Positions 54,300 to 62,415 of a DNA stretch of 64,000 nt are shown here, piece by piece. The stretch comes from Brachybacterium sp. EE-P12 (GTDB lineage Bacteria; Actinomycetota; Actinomycetes; Actinomycetales; Dermabacteraceae). A model generated the notes under the pieces. It did no database searches. It saw nothing but the letters and a program-made list of their open reading frames with translations, and was not told where the DNA came from. The stretch covers positions 744,001 through 808,000 of the forward strand of contig NZ_QXCP01000004.1 of assembly GCF_003711805.1 (NCBI RefSeq), in the 5' to 3' direction. Every line of letters begins with the position of its first letter. Position 1 is the first letter of the stretch. A program made the translations under genes and the position numbers.

Positions 54300-54369
54300 G
54301 GAGCTCCTTCTCGGGTCCCCACCAGGGTAACGGGGCTGGCGCGGAGCTGACCTGTGGAACCATGGATGC

Positions 54370-55425
54370 GTGAGGACCCATGAGAACCATTCCCGTCCGC
54401 CCGGGCTGACCGCGGCGCAGCGGCAGCGGGCGGCCGGCGCCGTCGTCGCCGCGGCGACCGGTGACGCGCTCGGGGCGCCCTACGAGTTCCAGGCCCCGGT
54501 GGTCGACTCCGAGGAGATCGACATGATCGGCGGCGGGGTGCTGGGCTGGCAGCCGGGGGAGTGGACCGACGACACCGCGATGGCGATCGTGGTGCTGGAG
54601 GCGTCCCTGGCCGCCTCCGACTGCCATGACCTGCGGATCGAGTCCGCGCAGGACCACATCGCGCGCGAGTGGTACTCGTGGTCGCTGGGCACCCCCGACA
54701 TCGGGAACCTCACCTCGTACGTGCTGCGCAGCGCGGCGGACATCGGCCGGGAGGCGGGGCACTACGCGCCCCGCGCGATCGACTTCCGGGCCGCGGCCGC
54801 CGCCGCGCACGAGGAGCATCCGACCTCGGCGGGCAACGGCTCCCTCATGCGCGCGCACGTCTCGGTGCTGCCCTATCTGCTCTCCCCGGACGCGGATGCG
54901 GCCGAGGCGATCGCCTCGGTGTGCCGCTTGACACACGTGCATCCGGACACGGTCGAGGCCTGTCTGCTGTGGGGCTTCGCCGTGCGGCAGGCGATCCTCA
55001 CCGGCGAGCTCGACGTCCGGGTCGGCCTCGAGCAGCTCGAGCCCGAGCGGCGCGCGCTGTGGCTGGACCGGATCGAGGAGGCGGAGGAGTCGACGCCGGT
55101 CATGTTCCGGCGCAACGGCTGGGTGGTCGGCGCGTTCCAGGCGGCGTGGGCGGCGATCACCGGCGTCGGGCCGATCCCCGAGGGGAAGTTCGCCCAGCGC
55201 GACGCGCTCGTGGCGGCGCTCGAGGCCGCGGCCCGGGCCGGCTACGACACCGACACGGTCGCCTGCATCACCGGCTCCCTCATCGGCGGAGCGCTCGGCT
55301 ACAAGGCTGTCCCGCCGGAGTGGCGCAGGGTTCTGTTCGGCTGGCCCGGCTACGAGGTCGATGAGCTGAAGGGCCTGGTCGAGCGGGTCCTCGCGCCCTT
55401 CGTCGTGGATGAGGAGCGTGCATGA
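54370..55425 (+). CDS. ADP-ribosylglycohydrolase (DraG family)
   Basis: The protein is 351 aa from GTG 54370. DraG motifs: GDALGAPYEF near residue 38, WTDDTAMAI (Asp-Asp Mg ligands) near 62, SAGNGSLMR near 155 and the C-terminal AGYDTDTVACITGSLIGG. It removes ADP-ribose from proteins, RNA or small molecules with a dinuclear Mg2+ centre. The EEP-family nuclease gene overlaps its end (ATGA). Confidence 0.9.
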   Translation: MRTHENHSRPPGLTAAQRQRAAGAVVAAATGDALGAPYEFQAPVVDSEEIDMIGGGVLGWQPGEWTDDTAMAIVVLEASLAASDCHDLRIESAQDHIAREWYSWSLGTPDIGNLTSYVLRSAADIGREAGHYAPRAIDFRAAAAAAHEEHPTSAGNGSLMRAHVSVLPYLLSPDADAAEAIASVCRLTHVHPDTVEACLLWGFAVRQAILTGELDVRVGLEQLEPERRALWLDRIEEAEESTPVMFRRNGWVVGAFQAAWAAITGVGPIPEGKFAQRDALVAALEAAARAGYDTDTVACITGSLIGGALGYKAVPPEWRRVLFGWPGYEVDELKGLVERVLAPFVVDEERA

Positions 55426-56135
55426 GCGCGAGCTGGGACCTGCGGATCCTCTCCTGGAACATCTGCGAGCTGCGCGGTGACCTGCACGCGCTGATCGAGG
55501 CGGTGCAGGACCTCGACCCCGACGTCATGCTCGTGCAGGAGACGCCGCGCTTCGTGCTGCCCTCCGCGCGCCTGGCCTGGTTCGCGCGGTCCGTCGGTCG
55601 ACGGATCCTCGTCGGCGGCGCGGGCGGGCGCGGACTGGCGCTGCTGGCGACCGAGGACGTCGCCGCCCAGGTGATCCGTCGCGGCATGCACCCGGTCGCG
55701 CAGGAGATCACGGATCTGAACTCGACCTATCCCCGCGGGGTCGCGGCGGTGCGGCTGTCCGTGCCCGGGGGCGGCGCGGTCGTGGTCTCCTCGCTCCATC
55801 TCGCGCTGCAGGAGGACAACCGGCTGCGCCACGCCGAGCATCTGACGGCGCTCGTGCGCGGCGCGGGGGCGCCGGTGATCGTCGGGGGCGATCTGAACGA
55901 GACCGCGGACGGGCCGGCGCGGCAGCTGCTGGAGGGCGTGGTCCGGGACCCGGCCGACCAGTCCGAGCACACCTTCCCCGCGGCCGGTCCGGTGCGCCGG
56001 ATCGACGCGGTCCTCGTCGGCGACGGGGTCCGGGTGCGGCAGGCGCGCGCGGTCCGCTCGACGGCGCGGGTGAGCGAGGAGCGGCTGGCCCACGCCTCCG
56101 ACCATCTGCCGACGCTGCTGGACGTCAGCCTCTGA
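55422..56135 (+). CDS. Endonuclease/exonuclease/phosphatase (EEP) family protein
   Basis: The protein is 237 aa. EEP motifs: ILSWNICELRGD, MLVQETPR (catalytic Glu), VVVSSLHLALQED, IVGGDLNETAD, VRRIDAVLVG and ASDHLPTLLDV. It is Mg-dependent and cleaves phosphodiester or phosphoester bonds; the target is unknown. Coupling to an ADP-ribosylglycohydrolase suggests that ADP-ribosyl or nucleotide products may be its substrates, an inference. It overlaps the convergent PIG-L gene by 11 bp. Confidence 0.88.
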   Translation: MSASWDLRILSWNICELRGDLHALIEAVQDLDPDVMLVQETPRFVLPSARLAWFARSVGRRILVGGAGGRGLALLATEDVAAQVIRRGMHPVAQEITDLNSTYPRGVAAVRLSVPGGGAVVVSSLHLALQEDNRLRHAEHLTALVRGAGAPVIVGGDLNETADGPARQLLEGVVRDPADQSEHTFPAAGPVRRIDAVLVGDGVRVRQARAVRSTARVSEERLAHASDHLPTLLDVSL

Positions 56136-56883
56136 GCCCCGTGCGCAGCGCGACGACGTCGTCCTGCCCGCCGACGTGGCGGATCGCGAACCCGCCGCCG
56201 ACGGGACCGAGGAGCGTGAGCTGGGTCCGATAGGCGTCCACCGCCTCCCGCACCGCGTCCCGGGCGCCGGGGTGCTCGCGGGTCGTCGTGCCCGGGCTAC
56301 CCGGATCGCTCGCGATCTGCACCAGCGGCACGCCTGTGCGCGTGCTCGCGGCCACGGCGAGGTGATGGGCGCGGACGTGGTCGGGATGACCGTAGGTGCC
56401 CTCGTCGTCGTAGCCGATCAGCACGGCGGGGCGCACGTGCTCGACGAGCGCGACGAGGTCGTCGGCGGCCTGCTCGAGCGGCGCGAGGGAGAAGCTGTCC
56501 TCCCCCGCGTCGGGGGACGGGCCGGCGAGCCCCTCGCGCACCCAGGTCATGCCCGAGTCGCGGTAGCGGCGCGGGGCGGCGCCGGGGGCGAGCGCGGGGG
56601 CGGTGCCGAGCCAGTGCCGCTCGGCGATGCCGAGCGCGGCGGTCGCGGCGTCGATCTCCTGCTCGCGGATCTCCTCGAGCGCGCGCCGGTCCCCCTCGGC
56701 GACCGCGCCGGGCACCACCTCGCCCTCCTCCCCGCGGGTGGCGGTGACGAGCACGACGCGGGTGCCGGAGGCGGCGAGAGCCGCGAGCAACGCCCCGGTG
56801 GAGAGCGACTCGTCGTCGGGGTGGGCGTGGACGGCGAGGATCGTCGACGCCTCGTCCAGCAGCTGCCAGGGATCGGTGCTCAT
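56125..56883 (-). CDS. PIG-L family deacetylase (MshB/Mca-like)
   Basis: The protein is 252 aa. The LmbE zinc motif is AVHAHPDDESLSTGALLA, with the second His in GTYGHPDHVRAHHLAV. It probably deacetylates an N-acetyl sugar. Its ATG overlaps the MshA-like glycosyltransferase stop (ATGA), so the two are cotranscribed and act on related substrates. MshB proper is about 300 residues; this is shorter, so mycothiol biosynthesis is likely but not certain. Confidence 0.85.
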   Translation of the reverse strand: MSTDPWQLLDEASTILAVHAHPDDESLSTGALLAALAASGTRVVLVTATRGEEGEVVPGAVAEGDRRALEEIREQEIDAATAALGIAERHWLGTAPALAPGAAPRRYRDSGMTWVREGLAGPSPDAGEDSFSLAPLEQAADDLVALVEHVRPAVLIGYDDEGTYGHPDHVRAHHLAVAASTRTGVPLVQIASDPGSPGTTTREHPGARDAVREAVDAYRTQLTLLGPVGGGFAIRHVGGQDDVVALRTGLRG

Positions 56884-58088
56884 GCGCGCTCCTCGACGAG
56901 CCGGCGGCAGAGGGAGGCGAGCGCCGTCGCGGTCGTCTCCCAGATGCGGGTGGAGGCGAACTCCCGCGCGCTGCGGACCGCCTCGGCGTAGCGCTCCCCG
57001 TCCTCCAGCAGCGCCTCGAGCGATTCGGCCCAGACGTCCGGGTCGCGGGTGGCGAGCAGGAGGCCGTCCGGGGCGACGGCCTCCTGGACCCCGCCCGCGG
57101 AGCGCCAGGCGAGGACCGGGGTGCCGCTGGCCTGCGCCTCGAGGGCGACCAGGCCGAAGGTCTCCGACCAGCTGGTCAGCAGCAGCGCACCGGCGCAGCG
57201 CATCGCCTCGGCGAGCTCGTCGCGGTCCAGGGTGCCCACGAGCTCGACCCGGTCCTCGACGCCGAGCTCCCGGGCCAGCTCCCGCAGGGAGTCGAGATAC
57301 TCCGCGAAGGCGGGTGCGGCGGAGCCGGCGAGCACGAGGCGCGCCCCGAGCGCCGGGTCGAGGCGGGAGAGCACCTCGAGCGCGAGGTCGGGGCCCTTGA
57401 GCGGCTCGATCCGGGCGGTGAACAGCAGCGTGGGCCGCAGGCGGCGGGCGCGGTCGTCCTCGCAGGGGCGGAAGCGGTCGATGTCGACGCCGGGGCGCAC
57501 CACCGCCAGGCGCTCGCCGGGGACGCCGTAGCGCTCGACGACGGTGCGCGCCTCCGCATCGGAGACGGCGACGACGAGGTCGGAGCCGGTCGCGGCGAAC
57601 TGCTCCCCGGGGATGCGCCCCTCGGACTCGGCCGGCTCACCGGCCTCGAGCGTGGAGGAGCCCTCGGGGGCGGCGACGGAATGGAAGGACTGCAGGTGGG
57701 GCAGGCCCAGCTCGCGTGCGGCGGGCAGGGCGGCGACGCCGCTGAACCAGTGGTGGGAGTGGACGACGTCGTACTCGCCCGCGGCGAGGTGCGGGCGGAG
57801 CTGCTCGCGGAAGGGTCGGATGGTGGCGTCCATGTCGCCCTTGGCGACCGGCGCGGCGGGCCCGGCGTCCAGGTGGAGCAGGCGCACGCCCTCGGCGACC
57901 TCGATGATCGCGGGGGCGCCTGGATCGCGGCGCCGCGTGAACAGGTCCACGCGGTGGCCCAGGCGGGCGAGGGCCAGGGACTGCTCGAGCACGACCACGT
58001 TCATGCCGCCGGCGTCGGCGCCCCCGGGCTCTGCGAGAGGGGAGGTGTGCAGGCAGACCGCGGCGATCCGCAGGGAGGTGGCCGTCAT
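56880..58088 (-). CDS. MshA-like GT4 glycosyltransferase
   Basis: The protein is 402 aa. The ATG at 58088 follows TAGGAT by 7 nt. It opens RIAAVCLHTSPLAEPGGADAG, close to the MshA start (HTSPLAQPG.GDAGGMNV), and has the GT4 donor site ARIEPLKGPDLALEVL and SETFGLVALEAQASGTPVLA. MshA transfers GlcNAc to inositol-3-phosphate, the first step of mycothiol synthesis. The adjacent PIG-L deacetylase would supply the next step. A distinct exopolysaccharide role remains possible. Confidence 0.82.
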   Translation of the reverse strand: MTATSLRIAAVCLHTSPLAEPGGADAGGMNVVVLEQSLALARLGHRVDLFTRRRDPGAPAIIEVAEGVRLLHLDAGPAAPVAKGDMDATIRPFREQLRPHLAAGEYDVVHSHHWFSGVAALPAARELGLPHLQSFHSVAAPEGSSTLEAGEPAESEGRIPGEQFAATGSDLVVAVSDAEARTVVERYGVPGERLAVVRPGVDIDRFRPCEDDRARRLRPTLLFTARIEPLKGPDLALEVLSRLDPALGARLVLAGSAAPAFAEYLDSLRELARELGVEDRVELVGTLDRDELAEAMRCAGALLLTSWSETFGLVALEAQASGTPVLAWRSAGGVQEAVAPDGLLLATRDPDVWAESLEALLEDGERYAEAVRSAREFASTRIWETTATALASLCRRLVEERA

Positions 58089-58095
58089 GGACGCC

Positions 58096-58101
58096 ATCCT
58101 A
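58096..58101 (-). promoter_or_regulatory. -10 element of leaderless glycosyltransferase promoter
   Basis: TAGGAT (minus strand) lies 7 nt before the ATG at 58088. Confidence 0.5.
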
Positions 58102-58225
58102 GAGGGCCGGTCCGGGCCTGGTCGCCGCCCGCTGTGCAGGGCCGCTGTTCGCCCGTGACGAAAACGGACGCGGCCTGTGTCACGGGAAGTTGAACTGGGA
58201 ATGAGCATGGTGGAGCCTGACAGGC

Positions 58226-58825
58226 ATGGACACGGCGGAAAAGGTTGACTGGGCGGCGCTGAACGCCCATGCCGCGGGCCGTCCCGCCCGTCGGCTCGTG
58301 GCGAAGGCGATCCAGGCGGCCGGGGGTGACCGCCATCCCGGGGTGGTGCTCGACCTCGGCGCCGGTGCCGGGGCCGATTCCCTGCAGTTCGCCCGGCGCG
58401 GCTGGCACGTCCACGCCTACGACAGCGACGACACGCTCGCGGCCCGCCTGGTCGAGAACGAGCGGATGAGCGGCTCCGTCACCTTCCACCACACCGCCAT
58501 CGAGGACGTCGAGGCCTTCCCTGCCGCGCAGATCGTCTACTCGACCTACACCCTGGGCCTGCTGGGTCCGGAGGCGCTGCCCGAGGTGTGGACCAAGCTC
58601 GTCGACACGCTCCCGCGCGGCGGGGTGATGGCGGTGGACTTCTTCGGCACGAACGACTCCTGGGCGGAGCTGCCCGACGTCGCGACGCTGCGGCTCGAGG
58701 AGATCGACGCGATGTTCCGCGACTTCCACGTCATCGACCGCTCGGTCCGGGACGAGGACGGGCGCTTCCTCGCGGACAAGAAGCACTGGCACGTCATCAC
58801 GACCCTCGCCCGGAAGGTCCGCTGA
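58226..58825 (+). CDS. Class I SAM-dependent methyltransferase
   Basis: The protein is 199 aa. Motif I is VLDLGAGAGADSLQFARRGW with the acidic ribose ligand in VHAYDSDD; post-II YSTYTLGLLG and GGVMAVDFFG follow. The ligand to be methylated is unknown. It has Tellurite-resistance-protein-TehB-like compactness, but no specific match. Its 3' end overlaps the convergent FAD enzyme gene by 29 bp. Confidence 0.82.
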   Translation: MDTAEKVDWAALNAHAAGRPARRLVAKAIQAAGGDRHPGVVLDLGAGAGADSLQFARRGWHVHAYDSDDTLAARLVENERMSGSVTFHHTAIEDVEAFPAAQIVYSTYTLGLLGPEALPEVWTKLVDTLPRGGVMAVDFFGTNDSWAELPDVATLRLEEIDAMFRDFHVIDRSVRDEDGRFLADKKHWHVITTLARKVR

Positions 58826-59867
58826 GCGGCGCACCGCCGAGCAGGCGGTCGCGCAGGGGCGCGCCGGTCTCGAGCATCGCCAGTCGCATCATCATCGCCG
58901 AGCCGAGCCGCCAGGCCTGGCCCGGCAGCGTCCGCCGCAGGGCGTAGCTCCGGAGCGCGGCGGACGGCCCGGGTGCTTCTGCGAGCGCCTCCGCGAGCGC
59001 GGCGGCATCCGCGAGGGCGGTGTTCGCCCCATGGCCGAGATTGGGAGCCATCGCGTGCGCCGCGTCGCCGAGCAGCACGGTCCCCTCGCGCACCGGCAGC
59101 ACGGCCGGGGCGGTGTGGATGCCGTGGACGAGGGTCCGCTCGGGGGCGGCCGCCGCCAGCACCTCGTCGATCGCGGGGCGGTGACCACCCACCACGGTGC
59201 GCAGGTGCTCGAGGCTCGCCCGCGTGGTCGGGGTGCGGTGCTCGGGGATGCAGGCGAACCAGTTCGTCCCGATCCCGGCCAGCGGCGTGATGCCGAACAG
59301 CCAGCCACCGCCCCAGGTCTCGGAGATCTCGGGCGGGGGAGCGTCGGTGGTGCCGCGCAGCACCGTCATGCCGTGCGAGCGGGCTGCGGGTCGCCCGGGC
59401 CAGCCGGAGCGGCGCACGAGCGAGTGGACGCCGTCGGCGCCGATCAGCAGGTCCGCGCGGTCGCGCAGGGGGCGCACGTCCTGGATCCGACGCGTCTCGG
59501 TGCGGACCTCCACCGGCAGCGCCTCCTGGAGGAGACGGACGAGCACGGAGCGGGAGAGCAGCAGTGCACCTCCGGAGGGGAGGTCGGCGAGCACCCGGCC
59601 GTCGGCGGCGCGGAGGGTGCCGCGCTCCGGTGCGGCGGCGAGCTCCTGTGCCGCCTCGAGCACGCCGAGCCGTCGGAGGACCTCCTGCGCGGGGCGGAAG
59701 AGCCCGAGCACGGTCCCGACGGCGGGGATCACGAAGCGCTCGTCCAGCAGCTCGACGCGGTGGCCGGTGCGGGCCAGGAGCGTCGCGGCGGCGAGCCCCG
59801 CGATCCCTGCGCCGAGGATCGTGATCTGCAGGGGCTCGCCCCGCAGGGTCGGAAGCGGTCTGTCCAT
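58797..59867 (-). CDS. FAD-dependent monooxygenase (PHBH fold)
   Basis: The protein is 356 aa from ATG 59867 with GAGGAG 6 nt before. FAD motifs: ITILGAGIAGLAAATLLART (GxGxxG), LLIGADGVHSLVRR (DG) and VLLGDAAHAMAPNLGHGAN (GD). It hydroxylates or epoxidises an unknown organic substrate with NAD(P)H and O2. A short hydrophobic C-terminal region (RLGSAMMMRLAML) is present. Confidence 0.88.
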   Translation of the reverse strand: MDRPLPTLRGEPLQITILGAGIAGLAAATLLARTGHRVELLDERFVIPAVGTVLGLFRPAQEVLRRLGVLEAAQELAAAPERGTLRAADGRVLADLPSGGALLLSRSVLVRLLQEALPVEVRTETRRIQDVRPLRDRADLLIGADGVHSLVRRSGWPGRPAARSHGMTVLRGTTDAPPPEISETWGGGWLFGITPLAGIGTNWFACIPEHRTPTTRASLEHLRTVVGGHRPAIDEVLAAAAPERTLVHGIHTAPAVLPVREGTVLLGDAAHAMAPNLGHGANTALADAAALAEALAEAPGPSAALRSYALRRTLPGQAWRLGSAMMMRLAMLETGAPLRDRLLGGAPLSGPSGRGS

Positions 59868-59943
59868 GGCGTGCTCCTCGACGTCCTCGGTGACATGTCC
59901 TGGCGGGACGGTGGCGTGCCCGTCGCGCCGGGGCGCATCGAGC

Positions 59944-61521
59944 CTATGCGGCAGCGTCCCCGCGGTCACGGGGAGCGGGCGGGTCGGATCCCTCCGCGGC
60001 GGGGATGATCGGCGGACCCACGCTCGGCGGCGAGGAATACCCGACGGCGCCGTGCGGGCTGGTCCAGCGGTGTCCGCCCGGGCGCCCGGTGCCTGTGGGC
60101 CCCTCCTCCAGCGGGGTCACCTCCCACAGCCCGAGCTCCTTGGCGAGGTTGCAGCGCACGCACAGTCCCTGCCCGTTCTCGAGGCTGGTGGGGCCGCCGC
60201 GATGGTGGGGGAGGACATGGTCGATCTGACGGATCACAGCATTGCACCAGGGGGTGCGGCAGGTGACGTCCCGGAGGCGGATGAGGCGGGAGAGACCGAC
60301 GGGGAAGGTGCGGGCCCGTGATTCCATCGCCACCAGCTGCCCGCTTCTCGGGCTGCGGTACAGCTGACGGAAGACGGCCGCGGCCTCGTGGTCGGGATGC
60401 TCCTCGGGGCTGCCGACGATCGTGCCCGGCGGTCGGCCCTGGAGGGTGTCGGTGATGACGTGGGCGGGGATCGTGCCGTAGCCCTCGAGCAGCGCGCACT
60501 CGCTCTCGTCGCCGCGTCCGAGCAGAGCCGTGTCGGTGATGACGATGCCGAGATCGAGTCGCGGGCGCGGGGTGGGGGCGCCGGGGTCCTGGCCCGTGGT
60601 CTCGGCGCGCAGCACCGCCTCGACCAGCAGATCCGCCTCGAGGGCGCGTGCGGGGGTGCGGGAGCCGGCCGCACGCTGCGAGGCAGCGCGCGCCTCGAGG
60701 GTCTGCATCATGGCCGTCGCATCGAGTCCGGGCAGCACGGCGCTGAGCCGCGCCATGCCGTCGGCCAGCGGGGTCATCGTCACGTGCCGGGCCCTCGCCG
60801 TGCGCTCCGCCCGGTCCCGGGAACCGTCCGGCTCGAGCTGCTGGATCATCGCGCGCAGGTCGGAGGCCAGGCGCCTGCGTCCACGCCCCTGCAGCGCCTC
60901 GGGGGCCTCGGCGATGAGCCGGTCGATCCGGGCACAGGTCTCCGGGCTCGCGCCGTCGAGCGTCGTCGCCACCGTCGAGGCCTGCTCGGCGGTGAGGCGG
61001 CCGCTGCGCAGCACCGAGGAGGTGCCCGGCAGCTGTGCGACCAGCCTGCGCGCCGAGGCGAGGGAATAGGAGCCGGCCGAGGGGGAGACGCGCCGGGCGA
61101 GGGCGATCTCGTGGCTCGCCCCCTTCCCGCGGCGCGAGGCGGGGACGTCGCGGTCGGCGTCGGACCGGGTGATCCGGCGTTCCGCCTCCACCTGCCAGCT
61201 CGCATCGAGGGCGGCGAGCGAGGAGCGCAGGTGGTCGAGCCCGGCGAAGACGGCCAGGGCCTCCTCGGCGCTGTCCGGAGCGGTGTCCGCCAGCGGGTCG
61301 CGCGTGGAGCGGGTGGAGGTGGCGGCTGCGAGGGTCGCCGTGAGGATCTCGGCGAGCACCCCGCGGGCCGAGGCCGCGGCCTCGAGACCCGCGAGCTGCG
61401 CCGCGGCCCGGTCCAGCGCGTCGCTCGTCGCGCGGGCGCCGGACGACGGCGGGGCTGCGCCCGGGCGGGGATCGCCCCCACCGGGGCGGTCCCCGTCGGC
61501 CTGCTGCGTCCTGTGCTCCAT
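59944..61521 (-). CDS. DUF222/HNH endonuclease (13E12-repeat type)
   Basis: The protein is 525 aa. ATG 61521 follows TACGAT by 7 nt. A DUF222 domain covers about residues 55-400 (RRLVAQLPGTSSVLRSGRLT, EALQGRGRRRLASDLRAMIQQ). The C-terminal HNH finger is CRTPWCNAVIRQIDHVLPHH then CVRCNLAKEL. The family is expanded in actinobacteria, often near mobile DNA; its role is unknown. An 18-bp palindrome overlaps its promoter. Confidence 0.88.
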   Translation of the reverse strand: MEHRTQQADGDRPGGGDPRPGAAPPSSGARATSDALDRAAAQLAGLEAAASARGVLAEILTATLAAATSTRSTRDPLADTAPDSAEEALAVFAGLDHLRSSLAALDASWQVEAERRITRSDADRDVPASRRGKGASHEIALARRVSPSAGSYSLASARRLVAQLPGTSSVLRSGRLTAEQASTVATTLDGASPETCARIDRLIAEAPEALQGRGRRRLASDLRAMIQQLEPDGSRDRAERTARARHVTMTPLADGMARLSAVLPGLDATAMMQTLEARAASQRAAGSRTPARALEADLLVEAVLRAETTGQDPGAPTPRPRLDLGIVITDTALLGRGDESECALLEGYGTIPAHVITDTLQGRPPGTIVGSPEEHPDHEAAAVFRQLYRSPRSGQLVAMESRARTFPVGLSRLIRLRDVTCRTPWCNAVIRQIDHVLPHHRGGPTSLENGQGLCVRCNLAKELGLWEVTPLEEGPTGTGRPGGHRWTSPHGAVGYSSPPSVGPPIIPAAEGSDPPAPRDRGDAAA

Positions 61522-61528
61522 GCCTTCG

Positions 61529-61546
61529 ATCGTACGGACGTACGAT
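61529..61546 (-). promoter_or_regulatory. Palindromic operator overlapping the HNH-gene -10 element
   Basis: ATCGTACG-GA-CGTACGAT is a perfect dyad (8-bp arms). Its distal arm holds the -10 hexamer TACGAT (minus strand, 61529-61534) 7 nt before the ATG. A repressor here would block transcription. Confidence 0.6.
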
Positions 61547-61572
61547 TCTCCGTGCCAGGCCCCAGAAGATTC

Positions 61573-61640
61573 TGTGGATGAGTTCCTCGGTCGTCCGAAG
61601 AATGTGGATGAAATTGTGGAAGAAGAGGGTGTGTGGAGGA
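61573..61640 (-). repeat. Cluster of TGTGGA words (DnaA-box-like) in an AT-richer gap
   Basis: TGTGGATGA at 61573 and 61603, TGTGGAAGA at 61615 and TGTGGAGGA at 61632 occur in the same orientation within 68 bp. TGTGGATGA differs by one base from the reverse complement of the DnaA box TTATCCACA. The rest of the 252-bp gap (61522-61773) shows nothing else I can assign. Confidence 0.4.
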
Positions 61641-61773
61641 GAGGTGCTTCGTGGGTGGCAGGAAGATCGCCAGAATGTTGACGTTCCTGCCCATCGACGA
61701 GAAATTCTGGATCTGGTCCTGTCAATGCCCTGCCGCAAAACTGTGCAAGAACCCCTGCCGGGGAGGAGAGGTC

Positions 61774-62415
61774 CTATTTCCCCAGCAGCGTGAGCACCGC
61801 AGTCACGCGCCGATGCACGCTCGCGTCCTCGCTCAGCCCGAGCTTCGCGAACAGGCGCTGGGTGTGCTTCTCGATCGCGCCGGTGCTGAGGAACAGCCGC
61901 TGCGAGATCGCGGCGTTCGTGAGCCCCTCGCCCATCAGCTCCAGCACTTCACGCTCGCGCGGCGTGAGCTCGTCCAGCGGGCTGCGGCGCCGCGAGGCGA
62001 TCACCTGCGCCACCACATCGGGATCGATCGCCACCCCGCCCTCGGCGACCCGCTCGATCGACTCGAGGAAGGAGCGGATGTCGAACACCCGGTCCTTCAG
62101 CAGGTAGCCCGTCGCCCCCGCCCCGGACTCGATCAGCTCGGTCGCATAGCCGACCACCACGTACTGGCTCAGCAGCACGATCGGTGCCTGCGGCCAGGCG
62201 ACGCGGATCTCCTTCGCGGCCCGCAGGCCCTCGTCGCTGTGCGAGGGAGGCATGCGGATGTCGGAGACGATCAGGTCCGGCCTCAGCTCGAGCGCGCGGC
62301 TGACGAGCTCGGTGCCCGTCGCCGCCGTGCCCACGACCTCGTGCTCGGCGTCCTCCAGCAGCAGGCGCAGACCCTCGCGCAGCAGCGCCGAGTCGTCGGC
62401 GATCAGGACGCGCAC
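61774..62415 (-). CDS. NarL/LuxR-type response regulator
   Basis: The protein is 213 aa. GTG 62415 overlaps the kinase stop by 13 nt. Receiver: RVLIADDSALLREGL, phospho-acceptor Asp in LIVSDIRMPP, then LuxR helix-turn-helix LTPREREVLELMGEGLTNAA. It is the partner of the adjacent kinase. Targets are unknown. Confidence 0.92.
   Translation of the reverse strand: MRVLIADDSALLREGLRLLLEDAEHEVVGTAATGTELVSRALELRPDLIVSDIRMPPSHSDEGLRAAKEIRVAWPQAPIVLLSQYVVVGYATELIESGAGATGYLLKDRVFDIRSFLESIERVAEGGVAIDPDVVAQVIASRRRSPLDELTPREREVLELMGEGLTNAAISQRLFLSTGAIEKHTQRLFAKLGLSEDASVHRRVTAVLTLLGK

Noticed and set aside
54226..54942. Minus-strand ORF of 238 codons over the DraG gene start
   Set aside because: It is antisense to DraG, whose catalytic motifs are intact.
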